DNA of 8,687 bases, taken from assembly GCA_002311455.1 (NCBI GenBank), contig DCAJ01000094.1:1-8687 (forward strand), read 5' to 3'. Below the pieces are notes generated by a model that had not been told where the DNA came from, made no database searches, and saw only the letters and a list, made by a program, of their open reading frames with translations. The position numbers and the translations under genes are program-made. The stretch's first letter is position 1; every line of letters begins with the position of its first letter. This document shows, in pieces, positions 6,963 through 8,687 of this stretch. Origin of the DNA: Anaerolineales bacterium UBA1136 (GTDB lineage Bacteria > Chloroflexota > Anaerolineae > Anaerolineales > UBA11657).

Positions 6963-7952
6963 TTATCCCAAATGTGAAAACCATTCCTTCGTAGCTTTGG
7001 CAATAGATTTATCATCCCACACAGGAGCATTTCGCCAGTAGTCAATATTGTCTAGCATAATTTGCACTCCTTGCTCAAAAGAAACTATAGGATTCCATTG
7101 TAATTGAGACTTGATCTTCATAGTATCAGCAAGCGTAACATCAGGTTCACTAGGTCGCTTGGGTATATACACTACTTCACCTTGAAGTAACTCAACTAAT
7201 TCATTGACAGAGTGAGATGTTCCAGATCCAACATTAAAGACTTCACCAACATGTTGTGATTGAGCTGCACACATTATGGCATCTACAACATCAGTCACAA
7301 ACGTAAAATCACGTGTCTGATTGCCATCACCCACCACAGTAAATGGGTTACCTGCTAATTTCTGAGCTAGAAAAATACCAAAGACAGCACCATAGGTACC
7401 AGAGGTACGAGAGCGTGGTCCATAAACGTTGAACAATCTAAGAGAAATCGCTGGCAAACCATATACTTTATACCAATGTAGTACGATCTGCTCACCCAAG
7501 TATTTAGTTAGTGCATATGGATACTCAGGTTTTATTGTGTCAGTCTCAGCAGTAGGATAGCTGTCTGGTATACCATAGCAAGATGATGATGCTACATAGA
7601 CAAATCGACTAACACTAGACTTTCTAGCAGCTTCTACTACAGCCACAGTGCCGTCCACGTTAGTCCTATGATAATGAAGTGGATGCTCGATAGAAGGTAC
7701 TATATCAGCAAGTGCTGCTAAGTGAAACACCCAGTCAACTCCTGCAAAAAACTCCTGGATCGCTTCATAATCCGCAACATCCACTTCATGAATGGTTAGA
7801 CAACTATTGTTACGCACGCGACTAAGGTTATCAAGTCTTCCTGTGGAAAAATTATCTAATACTCTTACTGTATGACCATCAGCAAGCAAACGCTCTACTA
7901 AGTGACTGCCAATGAAACCAGATCCACCAGTTACAATTACATTATTAGTCAT
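6963..7952 (-). CDS. UDP-sugar 4-epimerase-like extended SDR
   Basis: This 329-residue protein is a clear GalE/WbpP-type epimerase by its motifs: GGSGFIGSHLVERLL at 9-23, VLDNFSTG with D33, VFHLAALADIVPSIEHP at 75-91, VASSSCYG at 120-127, and YPYALTKYLGEQ with catalytic Tyr146 and Lys150. RLFNVYGPR (172-180) and GDGNQTRDFTFVTDVV (208-223) complete the family pattern. Enzymes of this type use tightly bound NAD to invert C4 of UDP-Glc, UDP-GlcNAc or UDP-uronic acids, though some members reduce or decarboxylate, so the substrate is only inferred. It is the first enzyme gene after the NusG-like regulator, behind a 194-base leader, and is followed by a 52-base AT-rich gap. The ATG at 7952 gives the standard N-terminus, but no strong Shine-Dalgarno sequence is visible. 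Confidence 0.93.
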   Translation of the reverse strand: MTNNVIVTGGSGFIGSHLVERLLADGHTVRVLDNFSTGRLDNLSRVRNNSCLTIHEVDVADYEAIQEFFAGVDWVFHLAALADIVPSIEHPLHYHRTNVDGTVAVVEAARKSSVSRFVYVASSSCYGIPDSYPTAETDTIKPEYPYALTKYLGEQIVLHWYKVYGLPAISLRLFNVYGPRSRTSGTYGAVFGIFLAQKLAGNPFTVVGDGNQTRDFTFVTDVVDAIMCAAQSQHVGEVFNVGSGTSHSVNELVELLQGEVVYIPKRPSEPDVTLADTMKIKSQLQWNPIVSFEQGVQIMLDNIDYWRNAPVWDDKSIAKATKEWFSHLG

Positions 7953-8004
7953 ATATTTGATAATATCTCAGTCTATAGTATGGTATAAAATCGATTAAAA
8001 TTAT

Positions 8005-8021
8005 GAAAGCTCCGCCCTTTC
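8005..8021 (-). promoter_or_regulatory. Small hairpin with ops-like core in the leader
   Basis: The minus strand reads GAAAG, then GGCGGAG, then CTTTC, a perfect 5-bp inverted repeat with a 7-base loop. The word GGCGGAGCTTTC resembles the enterobacterial ops element (GGCGGTAGCGTG), the pause and RfaH-recruitment signal, with one base missing and further differences at the 3' side. It lies between an RfaH-type gene and the operon that gene would control. The match is short and could be chance. Confidence 0.3.
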
Positions 8022-8026
8022 GACAA

Positions 8027-8041
8027 ACTCAACTACTGAGT
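8027..8041 (-). repeat. Short inverted repeat, possibly part of a dispersed REP-like element
   Basis: ACTCA and TGAGT form a perfect 5-bp inverted repeat around a 5-base spacer. Together with the adjoining bases, the minus strand reads GTAGTTGAGTTTGTCGAAAGG. This resembles the widespread palindromic repeat with the core TTGAGCnTGTCGAA that is scattered between genes in many bacteria. The resemblance is from memory; no second copy occurs in this window. Confidence 0.3.
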
Positions 8042-8065
8042 ACATCTACATCTTATTTGTATTTG

Positions 8066-8093
8066 GCACCGCGTTTATTTTGCCTGCGGTTGC
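8066..8093 (-). promoter_or_regulatory. Stem-loop in the operon leader RNA
   Basis: The arms GCACCGC (8066-8072) and GCGGTTGC (8086-8093) pair over seven base pairs with one bulged base around a 13-base A-rich loop as read in the RNA. It is not followed by a U run, so it is not an intrinsic terminator. It begins about 54 bases after the stop of the NusG-like gene. A role as an RNA recruitment or pause hairpin for that regulator is possible but unproven. Confidence 0.35.
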
Positions 8094-8146
8094 TCTCCCT
8101 TTACCTATCTAACCTAATATCAGGAAAGGTTTATGTATACTAATTA

Positions 8147-8677
8147 TCAACTCAATTTTTTTATACTGCCTGCATTCAGCTCTACAGGCACAGTACGCCT
8201 TATATCTCGACGCGCTTGATGATCATTAATTAATTCCAGCAACACTCTCACACGTTCCGCACCTGACAAACGTACATCAAACACACCCTCATATCCTTCA
8301 AAAGTACCGCTAACAACACGAACACGGTCACCTGAAGATAAACTCTCTAATGACAGTCCGCCTGCTGCACGAATGTCTGTCAAACGATTCCTAATTTGAG
8401 AAATTAATGAAGCTGGAACTGTGCCAAGTTCCCCACCAAATTCAACCATACGTAGGAGTCCTGGAGTCCAACGCAAAGTACTCAACCCTATGACGTCAAA
8501 ATCGACATGTACAAAAAGATAACTGGGGAAATAAGGTTTCTCACGTGCTGCTCGCGGGTTAACCGGATTGACTCGCAATAATGGGAGAAATATCTCTACT
8601 TCTCTAGAACGTAAGAGTGAAGCTACCTGACGTTCCTTGTGTGGCTTAGTGTGCAAAGCGTACCAATGTTTGGTCAT
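8147..8677 (-). CDS. Specialised NusG paralog (RfaH/LoaP-like transcription antitermination protein)
   Basis: This 176-residue protein has an N-terminal NGN domain (about 4-100) with WYALHTKPHKER, PYFPSYLFV (48-56) and RWTPGLLRMVEFGG (69-82). A linker follows, then a C-terminal KOW domain (about 115-150) with SGDRVRVVSGTFEGYEGVF. The length and motifs match RfaH-type paralogs rather than housekeeping NusG, and no secE, rplK or rplA gene is adjacent. Such proteins bind the clamp of elongating RNA polymerase and suppress pausing and termination across long polysaccharide or secondary-metabolite operons. The wording of the NGN domain recalls Chloroflexota paralogs. The ATG at 8677 has an AGAG just upstream, but only ten bases remain before the window edge, so upstream genes and the promoter are unseen. 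It probably controls the eight genes that follow. Confidence 0.92.
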   Translation of the reverse strand: MTKHWYALHTKPHKERQVASLLRSREVEIFLPLLRVNPVNPRAAREKPYFPSYLFVHVDFDVIGLSTLRWTPGLLRMVEFGGELGTVPASLISQIRNRLTDIRAAGGLSLESLSSGDRVRVVSGTFEGYEGVFDVRLSGAERVRVLLELINDHQARRDIRRTVPVELNAGSIKKLS

Positions 8678-8687
8678 ATCTCTGAGT

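Larger units (their letters stand above)
7953..8146 (-). promoter_or_regulatory. Non-coding leader between the NusG-like regulator and the biosynthetic genes
   Basis: This 194-base stretch has no convincing gene on either strand. In the transcribed direction it holds a GC-containing stem-loop (8066-8093), a small inverted repeat (8027-8041), and a second small inverted repeat whose loop carries an ops-like word (8005-8021). The end next to the epimerase start is AT-rich. No strong intrinsic terminator (a GC-rich hairpin followed by a U run) is visible, so read-through from the regulator gene is likely. Words resembling a -10 element (TATACC, TACTAT) occur near 7975-7992, but no well-spaced -35 partner stands out, so I do not call a promoter. 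The position suggests it is where the NusG-like protein or the ribosome engages the elongating polymerase; that is inference. Confidence 0.45.

Noticed and set aside
8005..8021. Reading this hairpin as an intrinsic terminator of the NusG-like gene
   Set aside because: The stem is only 5 bp and mostly A-T, and the following bases (ATAATTTT) are not a clean U tract, so efficient termination is unlikely.
8003..8143. Small plus-strand open frame of 46 codons inside the leader
   Set aside because: It has no Shine-Dalgarno sequence, points against every gene here, and its translation (Leu, Ser, Thr, Tyr-rich) resembles no known small protein; it coincides with the hairpin elements.

Overview
The window carries nine genes, all on the minus strand, so the operon reads from the high coordinates to the low. 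They make up a cell-surface polysaccharide or nucleotide-sugar cluster. No rRNA, tRNA, CRISPR array, transposase or phage gene is visible. The DNA is moderately AT-rich by eye. The best clue to the host is the first transcribed gene, a short specialised NusG-like protein. Its wording (WYALHTKPHKER, NPRAA, PYFPSYLFV, RWTPG) recalls the NusG paralogs that precede polysaccharide operons in Chloroflexota (Anaerolineae and relatives). That assignment comes from memory of the family, is only moderately secure, and says nothing about genus.

Layout in transcription order: NusG/RfaH-like regulator (8677-8147); a 194-base non-coding leader with two small inverted repeats, a stem-loop and an ops-like word; an extended SDR sugar-nucleotide epimerase (7952-6963); a fused nucleotidyltransferase plus PfkB sugar kinase (6910-5384); a second SDR epimerase/dehydratase (5387-4383); a fused HAD phosphatase plus aminoglycoside-phosphotransferase-fold kinase (4380-2743); a transketolase split into an N-terminal ThDP-binding subunit (2739-1987) and an unusually short C-terminal subunit (1990-1496); a class I SAM methyltransferase (1421-756); and a zinc-dependent alcohol dehydrogenase that runs off the left edge (722-1). 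Five genes, from the nucleotidyltransferase-kinase to the short transketolase subunit, are separated by at most 3 bases or overlap by 4, so they form a tightly coupled block.

Read together, the enzymes look like a pathway that makes an unusual activated sugar: ThDP-dependent two-carbon chemistry, phosphate removal (HAD), phosphate addition (two different kinase folds), nucleotidyl activation, NAD(P)-dependent epimerisation or reduction, O- or C-methylation, and alcohol oxidation or reduction. Several steps parallel the ADP/GDP-heptose route (HldE-like activities, a HAD phosphatase, an SDR, and a transketolase as a possible sedoheptulose-7-phosphate source). However, no GmhA-type SIS isomerase is present, and the domain architectures differ from the textbook enzymes. 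No glycosyltransferase, flippase or polymerase lies in the window, so the assembly genes would have to be outside it.

The points most worth a second look are the regulator plus its leader, the HAD-kinase fusion, the transketolase pair that lacks the third transketolase domain, and the possibility that the block makes an undescribed sugar.
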